Positions 24,827 through 32,120 of a stretch of 43,022 bases of DNA are shown in pieces (the stretch's first letter is position 1; every line of letters starts with the position of its first letter). A program made the position numbers and the translations under genes. The stretch spans positions 1 to 43,022 of the forward strand of contig DATKAN010000006.1 in NCBI GenBank assembly GCA_035498035.1. Reading direction: 5' to 3'. A model generated the notes under the pieces. It was not told the DNA's origin, searched no databases, and saw only the letters and a list, made by a program, of their open reading frames with translations. The stretch is from Nitrospiria bacterium (lineage in GTDB: Bacteria; Nitrospirota; Nitrospiria; JACQBZ01).

Positions 24827-25375
24827 ATGAAACGATTCGCCATCATCACCGCCGCCGGCCCGGACCGGCCCGGGATCGTCGCCGGAATCACGCGCGTTCT
24901 CTACGAGACGGGCTGCAACATCGAAGACACCAGCATGACCCTCCTCCGGGGTGAGTTCGCGATGATGTTGATCGTTCGACTGCCCCGGCGTTTGGACGCC
25001 GGGGCCATCGAGGCCCGGTTCAAAATGGTCCGGGACGCCCTCGCCCTCTCCCTCCTGGTCAAGCCGCTTTCGGCGAAGGAGGCCCGCCGGGATCCGAGGC
25101 CGGGCGGACGCCCGTATATTCTTTCGGTCTATGGGTCCGATCGGCCCGGGATCGTCTACCGCGTCACGCACCTTCTCGCCGCGCGCGGTATCAACATCAC
25201 CGATATGAATACGCGCGTGGTCGGTCCGGCCGGCCGGCCGATTTACGTCATGGTCCTGGAGGTCGATATCCCCGGGAAGGTTCGAATCGAGGGCTTGAAG
25301 GCCGCGCTTCGGAGGTTAAAGAAGGCGGTGAAGGTGGACGTCACCCTCCATCCGGTCGAGTCGGCTCAGCTCTGA
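24827..25375 (+). CDS. Tandem ACT-domain protein (GcvR-like)
   Basis: This 182-residue protein has two ACT domains: first FAIITAAGPDRPGIVAGITR, second YILSVYGSDRPGIVYRVTHL with INITDMNTRVVG. GcvR proteins with this layout regulate glycine cleavage through GcvA; many homologues in other phyla have no known partner. I chose ATG 24827 because GGGGAGG lies 4-10 nt upstream; an in-frame TTG at 24809 is possible. No gcv genes are nearby, so the role is left as amino-acid-responsive regulator. Only 1 nt separates it from def. Confidence 0.88.
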   Translation: MKRFAIITAAGPDRPGIVAGITRVLYETGCNIEDTSMTLLRGEFAMMLIVRLPRRLDAGAIEARFKMVRDALALSLLVKPLSAKEARRDPRPGGRPYILSVYGSDRPGIVYRVTHLLAARGINITDMNTRVVGPAGRPIYVMVLEVDIPGKVRIEGLKAALRRLKKAVKVDVTLHPVESAQL

Positions 25376-25376
25376 G

Positions 25377-25871
25377 ATGGCCGTCCAGAAAATCCTTCAA
25401 TATCCCCATCCGATTTTGAAAACCCGCTCCGAGGCGGTTCAGACGATGGACGACCGGGTCGGCCGGATCATCAAAAATCTTCTCGACACGCTGGCGGCCT
25501 CGCCCGGCGTCGCCGTCGCCGCGCCCCAGATCGGCGAGGCCCGCCGGATCATCGTCTGCGATGTCTCGAGGAAAGCGAAGATCAAACATCACGGACGGAT
25601 CGTCCTGATCAACCCGGTCATTCGACGACGGGAAGGAAGAAAGATCGTCCGCGAGGGCTGTTTGAGCGTCCCGGACTATACCGGAAACGTGAGCCGGTTC
25701 GAGACGGTCTGGGTGGAAGGGCTGGACCCGCTCGGACGGCCGGTGAGTCTTATGGCCGAAGGCCTGGAGGCGCTGGCCCTCCAACACGAGGTGGATCACC
25801 TGGACGGTTTACTGTTCCTGGACCGGATCGCCTCGCTCAGCACCGATCTCTTTAGACGAAAAACGTATTAA
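25377..25871 (+). CDS. def: Peptide deformylase, first copy
   Basis: Peptide deformylase removes the formyl group from nascent proteins. This 164-residue enzyme has all three motifs: GVAVAAPQ (44-51), EGCLSVP with Cys95 (93-99) and QHEVDHLDG with His137, Glu138 and His141. The second Gly of motif 1 (GxGxAAPQ) is replaced by Ala. It is the last gene of the thiI-ACT-def run. A second, different deformylase gene is at 39903, so the genome has at least two. Confidence 0.95.
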   Translation: MAVQKILQYPHPILKTRSEAVQTMDDRVGRIIKNLLDTLAASPGVAVAAPQIGEARRIIVCDVSRKAKIKHHGRIVLINPVIRRREGRKIVREGCLSVPDYTGNVSRFETVWVEGLDPLGRPVSLMAEGLEALALQHEVDHLDGLLFLDRIASLSTDLFRRKTY

Positions 25872-25875
25872 TACA

Positions 25876-26028
25876 AACGACCTTGGTCCTGTTCCGTCGG
25901 CGGGTCCTGTCCTGCGACAGCCCCACCGTGCTCGCCACCCCGCCCGGTGTAGGGACCGGACCCCGGCTGCGCGCGGTGGGGCGCCGCGTCTGCGGCCACC
26001 CGCCGGGTGTCAAGCTACCAAGGTCGTT
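25876..26028. repeat. 153 bp element with 12 bp inverted ends enclosing repeat family B copy 1
   Basis: AACGACCTTGGT at 25876-25887 and its exact reverse complement ACCAAGGTCGTT at 26017-26028 bracket a GC-rich core. The core (25900-26003) matches 39804-39902 closely and can fold into nested stems: GCGGGT/ACCCGC outside and CCCCACCG/CGGTGGGG inside. The element begins 5 nt after the def stop and ends 24 nt before mutT. The inverted ends are not seen at the second copy. Confidence 0.75.
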
Positions 26029-26051
26029 AATGTAAGCTAAAGGAGTGAACC

Positions 26052-26462
26052 GTGGCCGAAAAGATCATCGAGGTGGCGGCGGCCGTGATCATCCGGGACG
26101 GACGCTGCCTGATCACGCAACGCCTGGAGACGAGCCCGCACGGAGGGCTGTGGGAATTTCCGGGCGGCAAGCGCCATCCGGATGAAACTCTCGAGGACTG
26201 CCTCCGTCGCGAGTTGAAGGAAGAGCTGGACATTACGGCGGGGGTGGACGGGGAGATCAAGGTGATCCGGCATGCCTATACGGCCTACACCGTCCGCTTG
26301 CACTTCTACCGTTGCACGATCATCGGCGGGACGCCCCGAGCGCTGGGCAATCAGGCCTACCGATGGGTCCCCCTTTCGGAATTGTCGCAGTTTGAATTTC
26401 CCGAGGCGAACCGGTCCCTGATCCGGGACTTGCAGAATCCGGATTCAGCCCTGGGCGGATGA
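26052..26462 (+). CDS. mutT: MutT-type Nudix hydrolase
   Basis: This 136-residue protein probably hydrolyses oxidised nucleoside triphosphates such as 8-oxo-dGTP. The complete Nudix box runs from Gly39 to Ile61 with Glu45, Arg53-Glu54 and Glu57-Glu58 in the expected places. The preceding GGLWEFPGG is characteristic of MutT proteins. The start is GTG 26052 with AGGAG upstream. The 3' end overlaps the convergent SirB1-type gene by 18 nt. Symbol by family; the substrate is inferred. Confidence 0.9.
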   Translation: MAEKIIEVAAAVIIRDGRCLITQRLETSPHGGLWEFPGGKRHPDETLEDCLRRELKEELDITAGVDGEIKVIRHAYTAYTVRLHFYRCTIIGGTPRALGNQAYRWVPLSELSQFEFPEANRSLIRDLQNPDSALGG

Positions 26463-27302
26463 TTGGAGGATATGGAGGAGACGGGTCAGGCGGTGGGCTT
26501 TTTCCTTGTCCTTGAGCTGGCTGTAGGCGTAAACCAAGTTGCGCAACATGCGGGTGAGAATGTCCCGAGCGGTCGCGGGAGCGAAGTGACTCGACTGGAC
26601 GTCGTGCCCGGAGTTCAGCAGAAACCGGATGCATTCGTCGCGCGTCAATATCCGCCCCTGGTGGAAGGCATCCAGAAACAGACCGCCGTCCTCCCGTTCG
26701 TATTTCAACATGAAATGGCCGGGCAACCCGATTCCGGCGATCGGAAGACTCAAGCGCTCTGCGACGAGCAGGTAGACGACGGAAAGACTGATGGGGATCC
26801 CGGTACGACGTTCCAGAACCCGGTTGAGATAACTGTTGTCGGGATTGTAATAGTCCTGGGTGTTTCCGTGGAAACCCAGCTCCGTGAAAAGATGGCGGTT
26901 GATCCGCTGGATGATTTCCTCGGCGCGGTTCTTTCGGGGGAGGCGACCGGATATCTCGTCCGCGATCCGATCCAGTTCCAGATGGCTGTCGGCCCGATTG
27001 AGACCCGGATAGCGGAACTCCGCGATCAGGAGGGCGCCGTCTTCCAGATCCAGGTCGGCGTCCTCGCCGCCTGCGTACTCCCGGAAACGGTCCTCCAGGT
27101 CATTCTGGCGGATCTGTTCCACCACGGTCTGAATCTGTCCGCGGACGTGGGGAGCGGCATCGGTCTTGGCCCGCTCCAGGGAGGGGACCACGTCGGGTCC
27201 GATATCGATCAAGGTCTGCCGGACGAGGTCGACCGTTTTTTCATCCCGGTCCGACAGGAGGGTGAAGATGGCGTTGAGTTGTTGATCAAAGCCCGGATTC
27301 AT
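26445..27302 (-). CDS. SirB1/transglutaminase-like-fold protein
   Basis: This 285-residue protein has the SirB1 N-terminal domain, a transglutaminase-like fold. Its conserved run is HGNTQDYYNPDNSYLN (about 145-160), RRTGIPISLSVVYLLVAERL and IGLPGHFMLKYER, followed by FLDAFHQGRILT. A short helical, TPR-like tail rich in Leu and Lys ends it. Its N-terminal 75 residues are an extra helical repeat-like region (LLSDRDEKTVDLVRQTLIDIG). The function of the family is not settled. It is expressed divergently from the CBS gene. Confidence 0.87.
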   Translation of the reverse strand: MNPGFDQQLNAIFTLLSDRDEKTVDLVRQTLIDIGPDVVPSLERAKTDAAPHVRGQIQTVVEQIRQNDLEDRFREYAGGEDADLDLEDGALLIAEFRYPGLNRADSHLELDRIADEISGRLPRKNRAEEIIQRINRHLFTELGFHGNTQDYYNPDNSYLNRVLERRTGIPISLSVVYLLVAERLSLPIAGIGLPGHFMLKYEREDGGLFLDAFHQGRILTRDECIRFLLNSGHDVQSSHFAPATARDILTRMLRNLVYAYSQLKDKEKAHRLTRLLHILQSSAQG

Positions 27303-27310
27303 TGTCGTTC

Positions 27311-27339
27311 ACTATATCAAAAATGCGGGGGCCTTGCAA
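27311..27339 (-). promoter_or_regulatory. Sigma-70 type promoter for the SirB1-type gene
   Basis: On the minus strand TTGCAA (27339-27334) and TATAGT (27316-27311) are 17 nt apart, 9 nt from the start codon at 27302. It abuts the opposing CBS promoter. Confidence 0.5.
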
Positions 27340-27341
27340 CC

Positions 27342-27370
27342 TTGACATTTCCTCCGGGGTGAATTAAGAT
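27342..27370 (+). promoter_or_regulatory. Sigma-70 type promoter for the CBS-domain gene
   Basis: TTGACA (27342-27347) and TAAGAT (27365-27370) are 17 nt apart. Its -35 box lies 2 bp from the -35 box of the divergent promoter. Confidence 0.6.
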
Positions 27371-27407
27371 GCTTTAATATCCATCTGAGGAGTAACGAGG
27401 CCCGACG

Positions 27408-27797
27408 ATGAAGCGCCCGCTGGCCGTGATGATGAACAGGAAGATGCGGACCATTCAGACGGGGGCGACCCTCCTGGAGGCGGCCCGGCTCATGCGGGAG
27501 GTACAGGTCGGCGCCTTGTTGGTGGAAGAAGACGGGCATCTGGTCGGGGTCGTCAGCGAGACGGACCTGGTCCGGAAGGCCATGGCCGAGGAACGGGAGA
27601 TCAATCAGGAGCAGGTCCGGACGATCATGAGCTCTCCGATCATCACGATCGATATCGACCGACCGGCCAGCGACGCCAGCGATCTGATGAGCGAGAAGGG
27701 GATCCGGCACCTGGCCGTGACCGACAGCGGAAAGATCGTGGGCGTCATTTCGGTCCGGGACCTATTGCGGTATTATAAGAACTGGGGTTCGTTTTAA
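27408..27797 (+). CDS. Tandem CBS-domain protein
   Basis: This 129-residue protein consists of two CBS domains (about 7-62 and 70-127) and nothing else. CBS pairs bind adenine nucleotides and act as energy sensors. The repeats show the paired pattern GALLVEEDGHLVGVVSETDLV and HLAVTDSGKIVGVISVRDLL, each read here in parts. No effector domain is attached, so it must act on a partner protein that cannot be named. The stop is directly followed by the 124 bp inverted-end element. Confidence 0.9.
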   Translation: MKRPLAVMMNRKMRTIQTGATLLEAARLMREVQVGALLVEEDGHLVGVVSETDLVRKAMAEEREINQEQVRTIMSSPIITIDIDRPASDASDLMSEKGIRHLAVTDSGKIVGVISVRDLLRYYKNWGSF

Positions 27798-27921
27798 CAG
27801 GCTGCTGAATAAGTCCACCTGCGTCGTTCTCAGTCCCTCGGAGTCTTCACGTACCTACTAAAGTACGCTCCGGGCTCCTCGGTCCCTGCGGCCTCGCATC
27901 TGGAGCTTTTTGAGCAGCCTG
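27798..27921. repeat. 124 bp repeat-like element with CAGGCTGCT inverted ends
   Basis: CAGGCTGCT (27798-27806) at the left end and AGCAGCCTG (27913-27921) at the right are exact inverted repeats, each followed inward by an A/T-rich bit (GAATAAGTCC / GCTTTTTG). The interior contains CCTCGGAGTC and GGGCTCCTCGG pieces that could pair. Elements of this build are common between genes in Nitrospira-like genomes from my general knowledge. Only one copy is in this window. Confidence 0.65.
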
Positions 27922-27976
27922 AAAAGATCACAGTTTTTCTACAAGCGGCTGAAAAAGTCGATCGGCGTGAAAAGAA

Positions 27977-28006
27977 AAGGCCCCGTTTTTCGGGGCCTTC
28001 TTTTTT
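27977..28006. terminator. Bidirectional rho-independent terminator
   Basis: AAGGCCCCG, loop TTTTT, CGGGGCCTT (27977-27999), with CTTTTTT after it on the plus strand and TTTTCTTTT after it on the minus strand. It serves the ferredoxin gene on minus and the CBS gene side on plus. Confidence 0.9.
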
Positions 28007-28035
28007 GATCGGAAACGAATTCCGGATGCGTTGGT

Positions 28036-28413
28036 TTAAGCGCCTGCGAACTTGCCCGCCATCGGACCCGTGCGGACTTTGCCCCAGGACTTGGCCGGGT
28101 CGATCTCTTTTCCCGGATTGATCTTCCTCGCCTTCTCGAGCAGGGCTTCCTTGGACTCCGGCACGGCGGGATCCGGGATGCAGCACTCGTCCACCGGGCA
28201 GACCGCGGCGCACTGGGGCTCGTCGAAATGGCCGACGCATTCCGTGCAACGGTCGTACGAGATCACGTAGATCCCGTCTCCCACGCCGATGCCTTCGGTC
28301 ACCTTGCATTCCTTGGCTTCCGACGCACTCCGGTTTTCATAGATCGCCTCATTGGGGCATTCGGGCAGACAGGCGCCGCAGTTGATGCAGTTATCGGCAA
28401 TCAGTAATGACAT
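28036..28413 (-). CDS. Two-cluster ferredoxin
   Basis: This 125-residue electron carrier has two ferredoxin motifs. The first is Cys9/12/15 with Cys19 (CINCGACLPECPNEA). The second is Cys56/59 then Cys68/72 with an 8-residue insertion (CTECVGHFDEPQCAAVCP). That insertion and a long C-terminal extension are typical of the Alvin/Allochromatium-type 2[4Fe-4S] ferredoxins with low potential. Additional cysteines at 36, 77 and 78 are present. It has its own strong promoter and terminator, so it is expressed as a single gene. Its redox partner is not in the window. Confidence 0.93.
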   Translation of the reverse strand: MSLLIADNCINCGACLPECPNEAIYENRSASEAKECKVTEGIGVGDGIYVISYDRCTECVGHFDEPQCAAVCPVDECCIPDPAVPESKEALLEKARKINPGKEIDPAKSWGKVRTGPMAGKFAGA

Positions 28414-28480
28414 AGGTTCTCCCCCTTCTCAGTAGTTGACGACTTATATTATCGTGCAATCGGTTTGTTACAGGAAGCAT

Positions 28481-28510
28481 ATTTTAGCGTACCCATTTAA
28501 ACCGAGTCAA
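28481..28510 (-). promoter_or_regulatory. Sigma-70 type promoter for the ferredoxin gene
   Basis: On the minus strand TTGACT (28510-28505) and TAAAAT (28486-28481) are 18 nt apart. The leader of about 60 nt ends with GGGGGAG before the ATG at 28413. Confidence 0.6.
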
Positions 28511-28530
28511 TACAAAATTTGGTGATATTT

Positions 28531-28604
28531 ATAGGGGCTCGCGTCGCCCCCTTCCCTATGTGGGGGCCCGTGCGGTCCGCCTCCGGCGGATGGCTCGCTA
28601 GCTA
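28531..28604. repeat. Dispersed repeat family A, copy 3 (diverged right half)
   Basis: The left 20 bases match the other copies (ATAGGGGCTCGCGTCGCCCC). The right part is diverged, with GTCCGCCTCCGGCGGATGG and GCTCGCTAGC, so part of the element may be lost or rearranged. It lies between the ferredoxin promoter and the ABC permease gene. Confidence 0.7.
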
Positions 28605-28650
28605 TATCAGTATCCCCACGGGTTTGTTTGTGTAGATTAACCGTTTGCTG

Positions 28651-29427
28651 CTATCCGACCTGCCGGTGAAAAATGCGGCTGCTCAGCCCGATGCTGACGG
28701 CGTCGAAGACCAGAAGTACGGCCAGGACTTTTAGGATATCGGCCCAAAACCATCCGCCAAGGATCAACTCCCGGACCGCCTCGATGGCGTAGGTCATCGG
28801 ATTTAATTGGGTGATGAAGGCCATCCAGCCGGGCATCGCGTGGCTCGGAACCAGGGCCGTGGAAAGAAAGATCAGGGGCAGCGTTAAAAACCCCATCAAG
28901 GCGAAGAAATTGCCGTGTCCCTTGATGGCGAAGGCCAGCGTGAGTGAAATGGCGATCAGCCCCAGGCCGAAAAGCAGGCCCACCAGCATGATAAAGGCCA
29001 TGCCCAACACGCCGCTGCGGGGATAGACCCCGAACACGAGGAAGGCGACCAGGAGGATGACCAGGATCTGGACCGAGGTGATTCCCATGACGAAAATGAA
29101 TCGGCTGTAGATGAGCGAATTGCGGCTGATCGGGGCCGAGAGCAAGCGCTCCAGGAAGCCGCTTTCCTTATCGAAGAGAAGGTCGACGCCGCCGGACAAG
29201 CCGCTGTTCAGAACCGTCATGATCACCACACCGGCCGTCAGAAAAGTGATATAGTTCGGGGCCTGGAAACCCGGGATCTGTGCGGTCTTCTGAAAAAGGT
29301 TCCCGAACAGGATCAGCCAGAACAACATCGGCTGGATCAGCCCGAAGACCATGCTGATCCGCTCCCTGGAAAGCCGCCTGACCGATCGCATCGTCAGTGC
29401 GAGCGTTTCTTGAAGAATCCATTTCAT
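28651..29427 (-). CDS. ABC-2 type exporter permease
   Basis: This 258-residue inner-membrane protein has six hydrophobic segments of the ABC-2 (DrrB/NodJ) type and the conserved stretch LNPMTYAIEAVRELIL near its C-terminus. It forms the membrane part of an exporter with the ATPase encoded just upstream, with a 4 nt ATGA overlap. Members move drugs, polysaccharides or lipids, and the substrate cannot be told from the sequence. It is last in a minus-strand run that starts with the QueC-like gene. Confidence 0.9.
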   Translation of the reverse strand: MKWILQETLALTMRSVRRLSRERISMVFGLIQPMLFWLILFGNLFQKTAQIPGFQAPNYITFLTAGVVIMTVLNSGLSGGVDLLFDKESGFLERLLSAPISRNSLIYSRFIFVMGITSVQILVILLVAFLVFGVYPRSGVLGMAFIMLVGLLFGLGLIAISLTLAFAIKGHGNFFALMGFLTLPLIFLSTALVPSHAMPGWMAFITQLNPMTYAIEAVRELILGGWFWADILKVLAVLLVFDAVSIGLSSRIFHRQVG

Positions 29428-30389
29428 GACAGCGCGCTGTCCTCCTTGATCTTGTGGCCGGTGTAGGTGATGAAGACGTCCTCCAGGGTCGGACGCGAGT
29501 ACTGGATGGCGAGGACGGGATGGCGTCGCTGATGGATGGCCTGGATGAGCGGCGCGAGCGCCTCTTCGTTGGAGGCGACGCGGATCTCCAGTTCATGGTT
29601 TTCCGGGGAAACCTTGATCTCGTTGACGAAGGGCAAATCTTTTCTCAGCGCTCCGGCCAGTTCCTCCAGCCGGTCCTGTTGCGGACCGAACTGAATCGTC
29701 ACCCGGTCGCCCCCGAGACCCTTCTTCAACCCCTCCGGCGTCCCCAGGGCCGCCAGACGTCCCCGATCCAGGATCGCGATCCGGTCGCAGAGCTGATCGG
29801 CCTCATCGAGGTAATTGGTCGTCATCAAGATCGTGAGTCCCGCCCGCCGAAGCCGCCGGATGTAATCCCAGATCCGGATGCGGCTTTCCACATCCAGGCC
29901 CAGGGTCGGTTCATCCAGAACCAGGACCTTGGGGGCCGGGATCAGGCCGCAGGCGATGTCGAGCTTCTTCTTCATGCCGCCGGAGTAGTTGTTCACAAGG
30001 TCGTCCGCCTTCTGGGTCAGATCCACCAGCTCCAGCACCTCCCGGATGCGCCGCCGGGCCTCCGTTTTGTTCAAGTGATACAGGTCGGCGACAAGGGTCA
30101 AATGCTCCCGTCCGGTCAGAAAACGATCCACCGCTTTTTCCTGCGGGACGTACCCGAGCACCTGGCGGACCTCCCGCGGCTGCGTCTGGACATCATAGCC
30201 CCAGACCTTTACTTGGCCCTCGGTGGGTTTCAGCAACGTGAGGACCGTTCGGATCGTCGTGGTTTTTCCGGCCCCGTTCGGACCCAGCATGCCGAAGACT
30301 TCCCCGGGTTCCACATCGAGGGTCAGGCCCTTGAGGACGGTCTTTTCGTTGAAGGTCTTTTTGAGATTGTGGATTTCGATTGCTTTCAT
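29424..30389 (-). CDS. ABC-2 type exporter ATP-binding protein
   Basis: This 321-residue ATPase (DrrA-like) drives the permease that follows. Walker A GPNGAGKT is at 36-43, the Q-loop is GYVPQEKAVD, the signature is YSGGMKKKLD and Walker B is VLVLDEPTLGLD. The C-terminal about 90 residues form a DrrA-type extension (VTIQFGPQQDRLEELAGAL). It lies 27 nt after the BtuF-like gene, with a repeat hairpin in the gap. The preceding BtuF-like protein belongs to an importer class, so the neighbours are probably not one transporter. Confidence 0.94.
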   Translation of the reverse strand: MKAIEIHNLKKTFNEKTVLKGLTLDVEPGEVFGMLGPNGAGKTTTIRTVLTLLKPTEGQVKVWGYDVQTQPREVRQVLGYVPQEKAVDRFLTGREHLTLVADLYHLNKTEARRRIREVLELVDLTQKADDLVNNYSGGMKKKLDIACGLIPAPKVLVLDEPTLGLDVESRIRIWDYIRRLRRAGLTILMTTNYLDEADQLCDRIAILDRGRLAALGTPEGLKKGLGGDRVTIQFGPQQDRLEELAGALRKDLPFVNEIKVSPENHELEIRVASNEEALAPLIQAIHQRRHPVLAIQYSRPTLEDVFITYTGHKIKEDSALS

Positions 30390-30395
30390 TTATTT

Positions 30396-30419
30396 ATAGG
30401 GGCTTGCGCCGCCCCCTAT
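30396..30419. repeat. Short hairpin form of the ATAGGGGC repeat
   Basis: ATAGGGGC and GCCCCCTAT flank TTGCGCC. The hairpin lies between the BtuF-like gene and the ABC ATPase gene and includes the BtuF-like stop codon. It looks like the left end of repeat family A without the rest. Confidence 0.65.
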
Positions 30420-31192
30420 GCATCCGAAATTATTTTGTGCAGCTGTTGCAGGCCGTTGAGGATGGACAGCCCCGGCTGCAGGATATGGGCCGACTTGATT
30501 TCGTGAATCCTTCCGTTCTTCACGGCCGTGATCGCGTCCCAGCCCGGTCGCCGTGCGATGCGTTCGGACCGGACTTTCTTTCCGCACCAGGAGGCCACGA
30601 TGATCTCCGGATCCCTCCGGATCACCTCTTCCGGCCGGACGACCCGTTCCGAAGCGGTCCGGCCTTCCCGGAGTTCCGGAAAAATATCGTTTCCGCCGGC
30701 CAGGTCGATCAGTTCGCCGACCCACCGAATGCCCGAGATCAACGGGTCGTCCCATTCCTCGAAATAAACCCGCGGCCGTCGGAGAATGCCCGCGGCCGAA
30801 ATACGGACCTGGCCGAAGGCCGCTTCCATCATGGCCACGAGCCGGAGCGCGTCGGCCGGTTTCCCGATGATCGCCCCGATCATCTGAACGGCCTGAAGGA
30901 TCTCGAGCAGGCTTCTCTGGTTAAACGTGACGACCGTGACGCCCCGCCGGATCAGATCCCGCACGACGTCGGCCTGAAGGTCCGAATAGGCCAACACCAG
31001 GTCCGGCTTCAACCCCAGCACCCTGTCAAGGCGTACGGTAGTGTAGCCTCCGACCTTCGGTTTGCTCCGGGCCTCCGGGGGCCAGGTGGTGTATCCGCTG
31101 ATTCCCACGACCCGATCGCCCGCGCTCAAGGCGTACAGGATCTCGGCCGTTTCGGCCGTGAGACAGACGATCCGGGAAGGCGCGGCGGTCAA
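30416..31192 (-). CDS. BtuF-like cobalamin-binding protein without signal peptide
   Basis: This 258-residue protein has the periplasmic-binding-protein fold of class III (BtuF/FhuD). Seen motifs are IVCLTAETAEILYALSAGD, VVGISGYTTWPPEA, GLKPDLVLAYSDLQ and the C-terminal ILQPGLSILNGLQQL. The N-terminus (MTAAPSRIVCLTAE) has no hydrophobic signal, so it may be cytoplasmic, unlike importer subunits. The start is TTG at 31192, overlapping the stop of the QueC-like gene (TTGA), so translation is coupled. No BtuC or BtuD is present. The pairing with a QueC-like gene is interesting, since the last step of queuosine synthesis (QueG) uses cobalamin. Confidence 0.82.
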   Translation of the reverse strand: MTAAPSRIVCLTAETAEILYALSAGDRVVGISGYTTWPPEARSKPKVGGYTTVRLDRVLGLKPDLVLAYSDLQADVVRDLIRRGVTVVTFNQRSLLEILQAVQMIGAIIGKPADALRLVAMMEAAFGQVRISAAGILRRPRVYFEEWDDPLISGIRWVGELIDLAGGNDIFPELREGRTASERVVRPEEVIRRDPEIIVASWCGKKVRSERIARRPGWDAITAVKNGRIHEIKSAHILQPGLSILNGLQQLHKIISDA

Positions 31193-32058
31193 TGTTTAGA
31201 GGCTTGCGTCGCCCCCTCCGCCGGCGTAGAGGCTCGACTGAGCTCGCCGAAGTCCGGACGGAGCGACTCGACTGAGCTCGTCGAAGTCCTCCCCCTCCCG
31301 CTCGCTGGGGCAATTCCCTTCGCTCGTTTTATATTTCCCGGTTCTGGATTGTGGTAGCTCGTCAGATCTTTCAGTCCGGCATCCGTGAAGGCCGCCATGC
31401 GCTCCGCGCACTTGTTGCATGCCCCGCAGTGCGTCTTTCCCCGCGGGTTGAGACAGGAGAACGTCAATTCCAGCGGAAGCCGGCGCCCGCGCTCCATCAC
31501 TTCCTTCTTGCTCAACTGCGAGAACGGCGTCAGGATCTCGATCCGGCGATTCAAGGCCCGCCGGACCAATTGCTGGAAGCCGGAAAAAAATTCGCGAGAA
31601 CTGTCCGCAAACAGGTTCGTCTTCAGCGGCCCCAGCGCGATCGCATCGATATCGTTCAGGCCGCAGTAGACGGCCGTTTTGGCCAAGAGGATCAGGTTGC
31701 GGCCGGGGAGATAAACCTGTTCCCACCCGGAAGCATGGTCCGGAACGGCCTCCCCCGTCATGCTCCAGTGGGCTCCGTAGACGTCCTGCATCGGAAGGTC
31801 CAGAACCTGGAGCGGGGCGATTTCCGGACGGTTGACGGCCTTTAAAAATCGTCGGAGCCAATAGAGTTCCGCTTTCTCCCAGACCAGGCCGTTACGGATA
31901 TAAAGCGGGATGACTTTCGCATCGTGTTCGGCCAGATCAACAAGCATGATGCTTGAATCCGAGCCGCCGCTGGCCAGGACGCAGATCGAGCCGGGATTCT
32001 TTTCGGCCGGTTTTGGGGTTTTTTTCAATGCCAAGGATGATCCTGATCCGTTCGACAA
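31189..32058 (-). CDS. QueC/ExsB-like PP-loop ATPase with repeat-derived C-terminus
   Basis: QueC makes 7-cyano-7-deazaguanine (preQ0) for queuosine. This 289-residue protein has the PP-loop SGGSDS (30-35), the family stretch YLPGRNLILLAKTA and a zinc-type cysteine group FSCLNPRGKTHCGACNKC. The canonical motif DFSGYPDCRDEF is changed to TNLFADSSREFF, so it is a divergent member and its substrate is uncertain. The last about 43 residues (Ser/Thr/Ala-rich) are encoded by an inserted repeat (31196-31318). QueD is encoded at 35940, which supports a deazapurine role. The start is the ATG at 32058. Confidence 0.75.
   Translation of the reverse strand: MSNGSGSSLALKKTPKPAEKNPGSICVLASGGSDSSIMLVDLAEHDAKVIPLYIRNGLVWEKAELYWLRRFLKAVNRPEIAPLQVLDLPMQDVYGAHWSMTGEAVPDHASGWEQVYLPGRNLILLAKTAVYCGLNDIDAIALGPLKTNLFADSSREFFSGFQQLVRRALNRRIEILTPFSQLSKKEVMERGRRLPLELTFSCLNPRGKTHCGACNKCAERMAAFTDAGLKDLTSYHNPEPGNIKRAKGIAPASGRGRTSTSSVESLRPDFGELSRASTPAEGATQASKH
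31196..31318. repeat. Dispersed repeat family A, copy 4, expanded and inside the QueC-like frame
   Basis: TAGAGGCTTGCGTCGCCCCC opens the element. Its middle is enlarged by a near-tandem 35 bp unit built on CGACTGAGCTCG(C/T)CGAAGTCC, and it closes with CCTCCCCCTCCCGCTCGCTG. It runs through the 3' end of the QueC-like coding frame and into the stop, and so it supplies the last about 43 codons. Confidence 0.8.
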
Positions 32059-32120
32059 AATGTTAAAAGGAATTGTTACTCTACCAGAGGAGTGGTTCTA
32101 AATCAAGTGGATGAATCAAC

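Noticed and set aside
31196-31318. CGACTGAGCTCG repeat unit as a possible CRISPR array
   Set aside because: Only two near-copies with a 35 bp period, inside a coding frame and inside a dispersed repeat; no cas genes.
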